Positions 25,285 to 33,337 of a stretch of DNA of 64,000 nucleotides are shown piece by piece. A program made the position numbers and the translations under genes. Within the stretch, counting starts at the first letter, position 1, and every line of letters starts with the position of its first letter. The stretch is taken from positions 1 through 64,000 of the forward strand of contig NZ_JARVWW010000030.1 of assembly GCF_029846715.1 (NCBI RefSeq). Reading direction: 5' to 3'. The DNA is from Bradyrhizobium nivariense (GTDB lineage: Bacteria; Pseudomonadota; Alphaproteobacteria; Rhizobiales; Xanthobacteraceae). The notes under the pieces were generated by a model, which did not search any database, was not told the origin of the DNA, and worked only from the letters and a program-made list of their open reading frames with translations.

Positions 25285-26472
25285 ATGTCGAAGTCGCCTG
25301 CCACCTACCGTCCCGAAACCCGCCTGGTCCACGCCGGCACCCTGCGCTCGCAATATGGCGAGACCTCGGAGGCGCTGTTCCTGACCCAGGGCTACGTCTA
25401 CAACAGCGCCGAGGAGTGCGAGGCGCGGTTCAAGGGCGAGGACCCCGGCTTCATCTATTCGCGCTACTCCAACCCGACCATCTCGATGTTCGAGCGCCGC
25501 ATGATCGAGCTCGAAGGCGCCGAAGCGGCACGTTCGGCCGCAACTGGCATGGCCGCTGTGACGACCGCGATCCTGGCACCGCTAAAGGCGGGCGATCACG
25601 TCGTGGCTTCGCGCGCACTGTTCGGCTCGTGCCTCTATGTCGTGCAGGATTTGCTGCCGCGCTACGGCATCGAGACCACGCTGGTCGACGGCCTCGATCT
25701 CGACCAATGGCAGCGCGCGCTGAAGCCGAACACCAAGACGTTCTTCCTGGAGAGCCCGACCAATCCGACGCTCGACGTGCTCGACATTCCCGGGATTGCC
25801 GAGATCGCGCACAAGGGCGGCGCGCGGCTCGTCGTCGACAACGTGTTCGCCACCCCGATCTGGCAGAGCCCGCTCGCGCTCGGCGCCGACGTCGTGGTCT
25901 ATTCCGCGACCAAGCACATCGACGGCCAGGGCCGCTGTCTCGGCGGCATCATCCTGTCCTCGGAAGCGTTCATCGCCGAGCACATCCACAATTTCATGCG
26001 CCAGACCGGCCCGTCGATCTCGCCGTTCAACGCCTGGGTCCTGCTCAAGGGCCTGGAGACGCTCGCCGTGCGCGTGCGCGCGCAGACCGAGACGGCGGCG
26101 CGCATCGCGGACGTGCTGGCGAGCCATCCGAAGATTTCGCGGCTGGTGTTTCCCGGCCGCGCCGATCATCCGCAGGCAGCACTGGTGAAGAAGCAGATGC
26201 GCGGCGGCTCGACGCTGGTCGGCCTCGAGGTCAAGGGCGGCAAGGCTGCGGCGTTCCGCGTGCTCAACGAGCTCAAGCTGGCGAAGATCTCGAACAATCT
26301 CGGCGATGCCAAGAGCCTCGTCACGCATCCGGCCACGACGACGCATCAGCGCCTCAAGCCGGAGGACCGCGCCGCGCTCGGCATCAGCGAGGGATTCATC
26401 CGCTTCTCGGCGGGGCTCGAGCATGCGGATGACCTGATCGAGGATCTGACCGCGGCGCTGGAGAAGGCGTGA
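25285..26472 (+). CDS. metZ: O-succinylhomoserine sulfhydrylase
   Basis: A 395-residue PLP enzyme of the Cys/Met metabolism family that makes homocysteine from O-succinylhomoserine and sulfide. The PLP lysine lies in VVYSATKHIDGQGRCLGG (about residue 210), preceded by the phosphate-binding IYSRYSNPT and the cofactor-contacting ATGMAAVTTAIL. It differs from MetB/MetC in the usual direct-sulfhydrylation context; the SAM-II riboswitch 100 bp upstream agrees with a methionine-biosynthesis role. The ATG at 25285 has GGAGG 6 bases upstream. Confidence 0.95.
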   Translation: MSKSPATYRPETRLVHAGTLRSQYGETSEALFLTQGYVYNSAEECEARFKGEDPGFIYSRYSNPTISMFERRMIELEGAEAARSAATGMAAVTTAILAPLKAGDHVVASRALFGSCLYVVQDLLPRYGIETTLVDGLDLDQWQRALKPNTKTFFLESPTNPTLDVLDIPGIAEIAHKGGARLVVDNVFATPIWQSPLALGADVVVYSATKHIDGQGRCLGGIILSSEAFIAEHIHNFMRQTGPSISPFNAWVLLKGLETLAVRVRAQTETAARIADVLASHPKISRLVFPGRADHPQAALVKKQMRGGSTLVGLEVKGGKAAAFRVLNELKLAKISNNLGDAKSLVTHPATTTHQRLKPEDRAALGISEGFIRFSAGLEHADDLIEDLTAALEKA

Positions 26473-26480
26473 GCTTGAAT

Positions 26481-26571
26481 CGTAGGGTGCGTTAGCCGAA
26501 GGCGTAACCCACCTCCTTGATCTCCGCGGCAACAGAAGTGGTGGGTTACGCCTTCGCCTAACCCACCTACG
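26481..26571. repeat. Long inverted repeat after metZ (GTAGGGTGCGTTAG family)
   Basis: Nearly perfect 32-bp arms (CGTAGGGTGCGTTAG... and its complement ...CTAACCCACCTACG) enclose about 27 bases. It lies between the convergent metZ and SGNH genes, so it may terminate both. Confidence 0.75.
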
Positions 26572-26580
26572 ACACCGAGC

Positions 26581-27573
26581 TTACATCGGCCGATAGGTCC
26601 GCACGTCCGCCGGCACGTTCACCCCGAGCTTGATCTGGCCGACGGAACGGATGATGTCGTCGCCGAGGAGCTGGGCGAAGCAGGCGTAGCCCCAATCGTT
26701 CATGTGCAGGCCGTCGGCGATGACGAAGCTCTCGACCGGAATCGATTGCTTCTCATGCCAGTCGCGCATCACCTCGAAGCGCGGGAAAATGCCGACGTGA
26801 CGGAGCTCGGCGACCTTGCCGAGCAGCTTCACCATCTTGCCGGCGCTCTCCGCACGCTGGTTGACGGCCGGAGAATATTGCGGATCGACCAGCACGACGT
26901 CGGCATCGCCGGCGGCCTGGATGCGGCTGATGCCCTCCTCGACCATCTTCGCGGTATCGGCGGGATCGAGATTGCGCAGCACGGCATTGGTGCCGACCTG
27001 CCAGATCACCAGATCCGGATGCAAATCAATCACCTCCTTCTGGAGCCGCTTCATCATCTCGGGCGCATCCTCGCCGCCGACGCCGGCATTGGTGACGGTG
27101 ATGTTGGCGGTCGGATAGTGCCGGTGCAGCTGCGCGGCAAGGCGATTGGGATAGTTGAACTCCGGCGAGCTCGCGCCGAATCCCGCGGTCGACGACGAGC
27201 CGAACGCGACGATGACGACGGGCTGGCCGGCGACGAGCTTGCCCGCGACATGCGGCAGCGAGCCCATCGCCTTCGCGCCGCCCTTCGGCGACAGGCAGGG
27301 GACGCGGCTGAAGATGTCGCCGGCGGATTTCGCGACCTGTTTCACCTTGTCGATGGCGCGCGTCGTGATGCCGCGCTGGTCGGGAGACGTCACGGCGACG
27401 GTGGTCTGGGACGGTGAAGCGGGAGCGGGATTAGCCGACTGCTGCGGGGCGGGCGTTGCCTGCGCGGCCTGCGCCTGCGCGCGCGCCTCCGAGGCCGGAC
27501 TCAGCAACAGCAGCATTGCTGCTGCAGGCGCAGCCAGCCATGCCGTCAGGCAAAAAGGGCGGAAAGAACTCAT
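26581..27573 (-). CDS. Secreted SGNH/GDSL-type hydrolase
   Basis: A 330-residue exported or membrane-anchored protein: hydrophobic N-terminus (residues 8-27), then a P/A/Q-rich linker (about 30-58) and the SGNH domain. Blocks are intact: FGSSSTAG with nucleophile Ser127 (block I), NAGVGGED with Gly164 (II), GTNAVLR with Asn196 (III) and ADGLHMND with Asp287/His290 (V). Such enzymes remove or transfer acyl groups. It is the last of three co-directional genes with the OpgC acyltransferase, so a periplasmic glucan modification role is inferred. Confidence 0.85.
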   Translation of the reverse strand: MSSFRPFCLTAWLAAPAAAMLLLLSPASEARAQAQAAQATPAPQQSANPAPASPSQTTVAVTSPDQRGITTRAIDKVKQVAKSAGDIFSRVPCLSPKGGAKAMGSLPHVAGKLVAGQPVVIVAFGSSSTAGFGASSPEFNYPNRLAAQLHRHYPTANITVTNAGVGGEDAPEMMKRLQKEVIDLHPDLVIWQVGTNAVLRNLDPADTAKMVEEGISRIQAAGDADVVLVDPQYSPAVNQRAESAGKMVKLLGKVAELRHVGIFPRFEVMRDWHEKQSIPVESFVIADGLHMNDWGYACFAQLLGDDIIRSVGQIKLGVNVPADVRTYRPM

Positions 27574-27585
27574 TAACGCTAGACC

Positions 27586-28365
27586 TCAATTCTGCTGCTG
27601 GGCCGGCTCCAGATGGGCTGCGTCAATCACGAATTGTGCCAACGCCCGGCCAAGGCAATCATGGACCTGTTTCGCCAGCTCAGGCCCGCGCGACGGGCTG
27701 AACAGGTCGAACTGCCCCTGGTCATTCCACTGCCGCATGATCGCGAAGCGATCGAACAGCGGGATATCATGCTCCTGCGCCACCACCCGCATATTGTCGA
27801 GGTATGGGGGCACCGAGATCATGGTTTCGGTGCGCGGGCTGTACTGCAGATTCATCAAGACGACGTCAGCCCCTGCCTTTTGCAACGCAGCAACCCCTCC
27901 GGTCACCGCGCCACGAAAATCATCGGGATCGATGGCTCGGATAGCATCGACAGTCCCGGTCTGCCAGATGACCAAAGTAGGTGCTTTTGCTTCCATCAGC
28001 TTAACGAAGCTGGCGGCCGCTTCCTCTGCCGTCTTCTTGCTCTGTATTTCTACGGAGACGTGCACCGTCTCGGACGGCGGCAGCTTGTCCTTCAGAATGG
28101 CCTGCATCCGCGCCGGATAGGAGGCGTCCTCGGAGGCCGGAATCGTGGTCGAGCGGCTGCCGATCACCAGGATTTCGAGCGGCTTGCCGGCCTTGACGGC
28201 ATCGGCGACCTTGGGGAGCTGGCTTTCGCTGGTGAGCAGATAGGACGGCAATTCGCAGGCCGGAGGTACAGCTGTATTTGCAGGCGCAGCATCGTCCGCG
28301 CGCGCCGCAGGCGCGGCGAGGCTACCGCATAACAGGATCAGGCTCAGGAGAACCTTCGCCTTCAT
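27586..28365 (-). CDS. Secreted degenerate SGNH-fold protein (probable pseudoenzyme)
   Basis: A 259-residue exported paralogue of the neighbouring SGNH hydrolase. Signal peptide residues 1-23 end in ARADD. Core segments align (LVIWQTGT, VVLMNLQYSP, FDRFAIMRQW), but catalytic positions differ: the block I nucleophile is Arg71 in GSRST, the block II glycine is missing, and block III reads GTV with Val139 for the Asn. An Asp/His pair survives in VIDAAH. Start overlaps the opgC stop as ATGA. It may be a binding partner rather than an enzyme. Confidence 0.8.
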   Translation of the reverse strand: MKAKVLLSLILLCGSLAAPAARADDAAPANTAVPPACELPSYLLTSESQLPKVADAVKAGKPLEILVIGSRSTTIPASEDASYPARMQAILKDKLPPSETVHVSVEIQSKKTAEEAAASFVKLMEAKAPTLVIWQTGTVDAIRAIDPDDFRGAVTGGVAALQKAGADVVLMNLQYSPRTETMISVPPYLDNMRVVAQEHDIPLFDRFAIMRQWNDQGQFDLFSPSRGPELAKQVHDCLGRALAQFVIDAAHLEPAQQQN

Positions 28366-29678
28366 CAGCCCCCTCCCGCCAGATCGGCGTTGCCGACGGC
28401 GTTCTTGGTTTTCGCACCGCTCTTGTCAGCTACGCTCTTGTACCACGAAATCACCCACGCAACGCCCCACATGATCAGGATTCCGGAGAGACTAATCACC
28501 GCATGCATGGCTGCGCCGCCGGAGACTTCGGCCAGGATGAAATGGCCGGCGAAGGCGAGGAAGACGCCGAGGCAGAAAATCTCCAGGGAATGCGAGCCGC
28601 ACAGGATCAGCGGCCGCAGCCAGGGCGATTTCAGGCCCGGCCAGTCGCGCGGCAGGAAGCGCACGGTGAGCGCGGCCAGCGCCAGGAAATGCGTGAAGCG
28701 CAACACGTCCAGGTCGGTCTTGTCGATCGGATACATCCATTGCTCGAGCCGCTTCGGCATCAAATGGGACAGTTGCGGCACGTACCAGGTCAGCGTGACG
28801 CAGAACGCCGCCACGATATAGGCGATCGCGATCCACATCGTCACCGGTGAAGCCAGAATACGCGACATGCGCCGCGCACCTCCGAGCGCACACCATGCAC
28901 CGAAGACGAAAAGCAATTGCCAGGCCAGCGGATTGAACGCCCAGAAGCCGTTCGGATAGGCGGAGAAGTAGAGGTCGTATTCCCAGGTCACCACGTAGAG
29001 CGCGGCGGACAAAGCGAGCGTGAGGTCGGGCTTCCACTTCATCGACCACAGGATCACGGGCAGCGCCAGCATCAGCACGATGTAGAGCGGCAGCACATCC
29101 ATGTTGACGGGACGGAAGCGTAGCAGCAGCGCCTGCACGATGGTGATGTCGGGCTGCTTGAGGAAATCCATGATACCCATCTCTTCGGTGTAGAGCGGGT
29201 TCTCGAATCTGGTCGCGACATAGGAGATCTCGGCAAGGAAGATCGTGAACAGGAAGACGTGGGCGACATAGATCTGCCAGACCCGCCGCAGGATGCGCGC
29301 GGTGGCGATGACGACGCCGCTCTCCAGCATCGCGCGACCGTAGACGAAGGCGGCGGTGTAGCCGGAGATGAAGATGAAGATCTCGGTGGCGTCGCTGAAG
29401 CCGTAATTGCGGATCGTGAACCAGGTCAGAAGACTCGTCGGCAAATGGTCGATGAAGATCAGCCACAGCGCGAGGCCGCGGAACAGGTCGAGCCGGAGCT
29501 CGCGCTCGCCGATGGCGGGCAGCGAAATGGCCGGCGCGGCCGCGCGCAGCTTCGCCCCCGCAGACTTGGCGGCCTCCAAAGGCTTGGCCTCCACAGGCTT
29601 GACCTCCACAGGCTTGGCCTCCACAGGCTTGGCGGTTCCCGCGATCGTCGATCCCGTCACTTGGTCGGCAATGGTCAT
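28365..29678 (-). CDS. opgC: OpgC-domain membrane acyltransferase
   Basis: A 437-residue polytopic inner-membrane protein of the OpgC family, related to acyltransferase-3. It has a basic cytoplasmic N-terminus with a KPVEA tandem repeat (about residues 17-38), then about ten transmembrane segments starting at ELRLDLFRGLALWLIFIDHLP; the family motif RGLALWLIFIDHLP and DATEIFIFISGY are visible. OpgC adds succinyl groups to osmoregulated periplasmic (cyclic) glucans. It is the first gene of a unit with two SGNH proteins; the ATGA overlap shows coupling to the first. Confidence 0.88.
   Translation of the reverse strand: MTIADQVTGSTIAGTAKPVEAKPVEVKPVEAKPLEAAKSAGAKLRAAAPAISLPAIGERELRLDLFRGLALWLIFIDHLPTSLLTWFTIRNYGFSDATEIFIFISGYTAAFVYGRAMLESGVVIATARILRRVWQIYVAHVFLFTIFLAEISYVATRFENPLYTEEMGIMDFLKQPDITIVQALLLRFRPVNMDVLPLYIVLMLALPVILWSMKWKPDLTLALSAALYVVTWEYDLYFSAYPNGFWAFNPLAWQLLFVFGAWCALGGARRMSRILASPVTMWIAIAYIVAAFCVTLTWYVPQLSHLMPKRLEQWMYPIDKTDLDVLRFTHFLALAALTVRFLPRDWPGLKSPWLRPLILCGSHSLEIFCLGVFLAFAGHFILAEVSGGAAMHAVISLSGILIMWGVAWVISWYKSVADKSGAKTKNAVGNADLAGGG
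29566..29633. repeat. 15-bp tandem repeat inside opgC
   Basis: Units of the form CTTGGCCTCCACAGG repeat four to five times, encoding KPVEA-like pentapeptides near the N-terminus. The unit length keeps the frame. Copy-number change would only lengthen the cytoplasmic tail. Confidence 0.85.
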
Positions 29679-29859
29679 CGGGGGCCTAAAAACCCTTCCG
29701 CAAATCGCGACGTGGCAAGGAGTGTACCGGTCCGACCGTCATCCCGCAAAGCGACCGGATCACATGCGGGTGTACTTCCCTGCGAATTCTGGCGGGACGA
29801 TGTCGCCAGGACCACCTCCGGCGTTTGGTTCCCGAGCAGTTTTCGGTATGATGGCAATC

Positions 29860-30252
29860 ATGTACCGCGCCGTGACCCGCCATATCGAAGTGACCGTCGA
29901 GCCGAACTTTGTTCCGGAGCAGTCGTCGGCCGACCGCTCGCGCTATTTCTGGGCCTACACCATCGTCATCGTCAATTCCGGCGACGAGACCGTGCAGCTC
30001 AAGACGCGGCACTGGATCATCACCGACGCCACCGGCCGGCAGCAGGAGGTGAAGGGCGAGGGCGTGGTCGGCGAGCAGCCGACGCTCGCCCCCGGCGAAC
30101 GCTTCGAATACACCTCCGGCGTGCCGCTCACGACCGCCTCGGGCTTCATGACCGGCCGCTACCAGATGGTCAGCGCAAGCGGCGAACGCTTCGAGATCGA
30201 CGTGCCGACGTTCTCGCTGGACAGCCCCGACAACAAGCGGGTGTTGAATTAG
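29860..30252 (+). CDS. apaG: ApaG domain protein (Co2+/Mg2+ efflux protein ApaG)
   Basis: A 130-residue single-domain protein of the ApaG family, an immunoglobulin-like fold. Recognisable are MYRAVTRHIEVTVEPNFV at the N-terminus, RYFWAYTIVIVNSG, the QLKTRHWIITDATGR strand, and FEYTSGVPLTTASGFMTGRYQMV near the C-terminus. The length equals the family norm. Its physiological role is uncertain; it was linked to cobalt resistance. ATG at 29860 is used although two in-frame ATGs precede it by 9 and 12 bases. Divergent from opgC. Confidence 0.93.
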   Translation: MYRAVTRHIEVTVEPNFVPEQSSADRSRYFWAYTIVIVNSGDETVQLKTRHWIITDATGRQQEVKGEGVVGEQPTLAPGERFEYTSGVPLTTASGFMTGRYQMVSASGERFEIDVPTFSLDSPDNKRVLN

Positions 30253-30340
30253 CCTCAATGTCCTTCCCCGCGACCCAGCTACGCCAAGGCTTCGCCGAGG
30301 TTGAGCTCCAGGGGCGCCGAAGCTTTTAGCGTAGGCGGCA

Positions 30341-30427
30341 GGCGGGGAATCCAGTACGCCGCAGCCTCTCGACTCAATCATAACCGTCTCGGAGTACTGG
30401 ATCGCCCGATCAAGTCGGACGATGACA
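30341..30427. repeat. Degenerate cloverleaf-like repeat, copy 3
   Basis: The central ATCCAGTA/TACTGGAT stem and hairpin 3 (CGCCCGA with TCGGACG, one mismatch) remain, while the first hairpin has lost its 5' arm. It borders the structured non-coding element. Confidence 0.7.
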
Positions 30428-30428
30428 C

Positions 30429-31150
30429 CGTGTATGAGGCGGCAGCTCCACTGGTCCGACCCGCATTGAATCCCAGACACACCTCCACATCCTCGCGGCG
30501 CGTTTCGCCCGAGTTTTGCTTCGTCGATCCACCCTCTTGTCCAAGAGGGCACAGGGAAGGCCGGGTGCCGGCTGGCACCCGCGGTCCGCTGCGCGAAAAT
30601 GTAGCGCAAAAGAACCGCACAGCAGCATACAGGTGTAGCCAAATCACTCGGCCTTCCCTGCGCAGTGGCTTTACGGCTTATGCCGTGCTCTCCCGGGAGC
30701 CGAGTTCCTTTTGGCCTCCCTCGCCCTCACAGAAGTCGCGGACATCGCGCCGGTTGACGCGAATGCCGCATCCGCAAAGGCTTGACCGTAGCAACGACGG
30801 CCAGGACCACACGGTTTTGCCGTACGCACGGCTCGCTGCTCACCATCGGTTTCGACGAATTTGTGCACGTTGCCGCCGACCTGATGGCGAGACGAACCTG
30901 GCAGCGCCGCTCGTCGGCACGAAGCCTCAGGGCTCACGGAGAGCAATCCGCCCTGCCCTTAGCCTCTCGCACCCGAACGCTGCCGCGTCCACCGCAAGCC
31001 CGGCTCGCGAACGTGACGACCACAAGATCGCCCCTCAAGGATGAGCCGGGATGGGCGACACATACGCCATTTCCGAATTTCGGTAAAGTGGAATATTTTC
31101 GCGCAACGAGGTTGACAGAGGGGCGACACAGCAAGGTCCCGTAGACGGGC
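30429..31150. other. Gene-less 720-bp structured element of unknown nature
   Basis: No convincing gene covers this stretch; open frames of about 90-120 codons give unrecognisable products with poor codon bias. It contains nested inverted repeats: CAGGGAAGGCCG (30552-30563) pairs perfectly with CGGCCTTCCCTG (30649-30660) and encloses GGGTGCC/GGCACCC (30563-30569/30574-30580); CCCTCTT/AAGAGGG sits at 30531-30548, and ACGGC/GCCGT near 30672. It looks like a repeat or a structured RNA. I recall similar sequence as widespread in Bradyrhizobium genomes, but cannot verify that here. Confidence 0.6.
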
Positions 31151-31157
31151 TAACGCC

Positions 31158-32165
31158 TCAAGCGTCTTCGACGCCTGCCTCGTGCGGCGAGAAATCGTAC
31201 ACCGAGCTGCAGAACTCGCAGGTCACGACGACCTTGTCGTCCTTGACCATCGCGGCGCGGTCGTCGGGCGAAAAACTCTTCAGCATCGATGCGACCGCAT
31301 CGCGCGAGCAGGAGCATTGCGCCTTGAGGACCAGCGGATTGAACACGCGCACGCCGCGTTCGTGGAACAGGCGGTAGAGCAGCCGCTCGCCGGAGAGCTC
31401 GGGATCGATCAGCTCGACGTCTTCGACGGTTTCGATCAGCGAGCGCGCCTCGACCCAGGCATCGTCTTCAGCGACGCTGTGCGCTTCGACGCCTTCGGGT
31501 GCATCGCCGGGATGCAGATCGGCCTGCCGCGCGCGCTCCGGCGCCTTCGGCAGGAACTGCATCAGCATGCCGCCGGCGCGCCAGCGATGCTTGCCGCCGT
31601 CGTTCGAACGCCACTCCTCGCCGACGGCGAGACGCACGCGCGTCGGGATCTGCTCGGAGCGCAGGAAATATTCGTGAGCGGCGTCTTCCAGCTTGCCGCC
31701 GTCGAGCGCGACCAGGCCCTGGTAGCGGCTCATGTCGGGGCCCTGGTCGATGGTCATGGCGAGATGACCGTGGCCCAGCAGCGCGCCGGAATCTTTTGCC
31801 TCGCCAAGGCGCGCGGCGTCGTAGCGGGCATAGGCCCGCAGGCGATCCGGCGCCTGATAGTCCACGACCAGGAACGACACCGGACCGTCGGTCTGGGCCT
31901 GGAGGATGAAGCGGCCTTCGAACTTCAGCGCCGAGCCGAGCAGCGTGGTCAGCACGATGGCCTCGCCGAGCAGCTTGCCGACCGGCGCCGGATAATCGTG
32001 CTTGGTCAGGATCTCGTCGAGCGCCGGACCAAGCCGCACCAGGCGACCGCGCACATCGAGCGCGTCGACCTCGTACGGCAGCACGGCGTCATCGACGGGA
32101 ACCGCGGATGGCGCGCGAACCGGGCCTTCGGGCCCGGTTTTCATGACAGGGGATTGGGAAACCAT
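31158..32165 (-). CDS. hslO: Hsp33-type redox-regulated chaperone
   Basis: A 335-residue cytosolic holdase activated by oxidation. The C-terminal zinc-thiol switch is visible as AQCSCSRDAV and VTCEFCSSVYDF (CxC and CxxC), and the N-terminal domain shows PAPVGKLLGEAIVLTTLLGSALKFEGRF. A longer than usual N-terminus and a P/D-rich start precede it. It lies 236 bp downstream of argF in the same direction, with a palindromic repeat between them, so it probably has its own promoter or relies on read-through. Confidence 0.93.
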   Translation of the reverse strand: MVSQSPVMKTGPEGPVRAPSAVPVDDAVLPYEVDALDVRGRLVRLGPALDEILTKHDYPAPVGKLLGEAIVLTTLLGSALKFEGRFILQAQTDGPVSFLVVDYQAPDRLRAYARYDAARLGEAKDSGALLGHGHLAMTIDQGPDMSRYQGLVALDGGKLEDAAHEYFLRSEQIPTRVRLAVGEEWRSNDGGKHRWRAGGMLMQFLPKAPERARQADLHPGDAPEGVEAHSVAEDDAWVEARSLIETVEDVELIDPELSGERLLYRLFHERGVRVFNPLVLKAQCSCSRDAVASMLKSFSPDDRAAMVKDDKVVVTCEFCSSVYDFSPHEAGVEDA

Positions 32166-32261
32166 GGCGCTTTATCTGGGGTCGGAAGGCGGAAATGGAA
32201 GGGGGCGCGGGCAACGCTACGGAACGCAGCTTTGGTTGCACAACGATACGGCAACTTCGGT

Positions 32262-32382
32262 GTCGTCCTGGCGAAAGCCAGGACCCATAACCCCGACTGC
32301 GAGATTTGGCACGAGATGACAATTGCCAATCTTCGCCAAACGAAAGCCGGTGGTAATGGGTCCTGGCTTTCGCCAGGACGAC
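32262..32382. repeat. GTCCTGG family element, copy 2
   Basis: Outer arms GTCGTCCTGGCGAAAGCCAG and the complementary GGCTTTCGCCAGGACGAC each fold on themselves, closing around ACCCAT/ATGGGT. It separates argF and hslO. Confidence 0.85.
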
Positions 32383-32401
32383 GGTCGTCAACCGCGCCTA
32401 C

Positions 32402-33337
32402 CTACTTCACCGCGTCAAAGCACCAGGCCAGAATGCCCTTCTGCGCGTGCAGGCGGTTTTCGGCCTCGTCGAACACGACGGATTGCGGGCCGTCGATCAC
32501 CTCGTCGGTGACCTCCTCGCCGCGATGGGCGGGCAGGCAGTGCATGAACAGCGCATCGGGCTTGGCCAGCGACATCAGCTGGGCATTGACCTGATAGGGC
32601 TTGAGCACGTTATGGCGGTGCTCGCCTTCCTTGTCGCCCATCGACACCCAGGTGTCGGTCACGACACAATCGGCGCCGCGCACGGCGGCTTCGGCATCCG
32701 TGCCGAGCATGATCGGCGCGCCGGTCGCCTTGATGAAGTCGCGCATCGCCTTTTTCGGCGCGAGCTCCGGAGGCGTCGCGACATTGAGCTTGAACTTGAA
32801 GCGCTCGGCGGCGTGCGCCCAGGACGCGAGCACGTTGTTGTCGTCGCCGGTCCAGGCCACCGTCTTGCCCTCGATCGGGCCGCGATGTTCCTCGTAGGTC
32901 ATGAGGTCGGCCATCACCTGGCAGGGATGCGAGCGCCGCGTCAGGCCGTTGATGACGGGCACGGTGGCGTTCGCCGCGAGCTCCAGCAGAGCATCGTGAT
33001 TGAGGATGCGGATCATGATGGCGTCGACATAGCGCGACAGCACGCGCGCGGTGTCGGCGATAGTCTCGCCGCGGCCGAGCTGCATCTCGGCACCGGTGAG
33101 CATGATGGGTTCGCCACCGAGCTGGCGCATGGCGACATCGAACGACACCCGCGTCCGCGTCGAGGGGCGCTCGAAGATCATCGCCAGCGTCTTGCCTTCG
33201 AGCGGCCTGACCGGCTGCTGCGCCTTCTGCTTTGCCTTCATCGCGGACGACGCGGCGAGCATGCTCTTGAGCTCTGACAGCGGCAGCTCGTTGATATCGA
33301 GGAAGTGCTTCGGCGTTTTATCGGGCGACTTGCTCAT
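32402..33337 (-). CDS. argF: Ornithine carbamoyltransferase
   Basis: A 311-residue enzyme that makes citrulline from ornithine and carbamoyl phosphate. The carbamoyl-phosphate site FERPSTRTRVSFDVA is near residue 55, HPCQVMADLMTYEE gives the second phosphate contact, and the ornithine site HCLPAHRGEEVTDEV is near residue 265. The ATGA overlap with the preceding argD-type gene shows translational coupling, so the two enzymes form an arginine-biosynthesis unit. Confidence 0.96.
   Translation of the reverse strand: MSKSPDKTPKHFLDINELPLSELKSMLAASSAMKAKQKAQQPVRPLEGKTLAMIFERPSTRTRVSFDVAMRQLGGEPIMLTGAEMQLGRGETIADTARVLSRYVDAIMIRILNHDALLELAANATVPVINGLTRRSHPCQVMADLMTYEEHRGPIEGKTVAWTGDDNNVLASWAHAAERFKFKLNVATPPELAPKKAMRDFIKATGAPIMLGTDAEAAVRGADCVVTDTWVSMGDKEGEHRHNVLKPYQVNAQLMSLAKPDALFMHCLPAHRGEEVTDEVIDGPQSVVFDEAENRLHAQKGILAWCFDAVK

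Noticed and set aside
30782..31144. 120-codon frame inside the structured element, and 91- and 318-codon frames opposite it
   Set aside because: They have no domain and no ribosome-binding site, and they cross inverted repeats. They are not called as genes, although expression data could change this.
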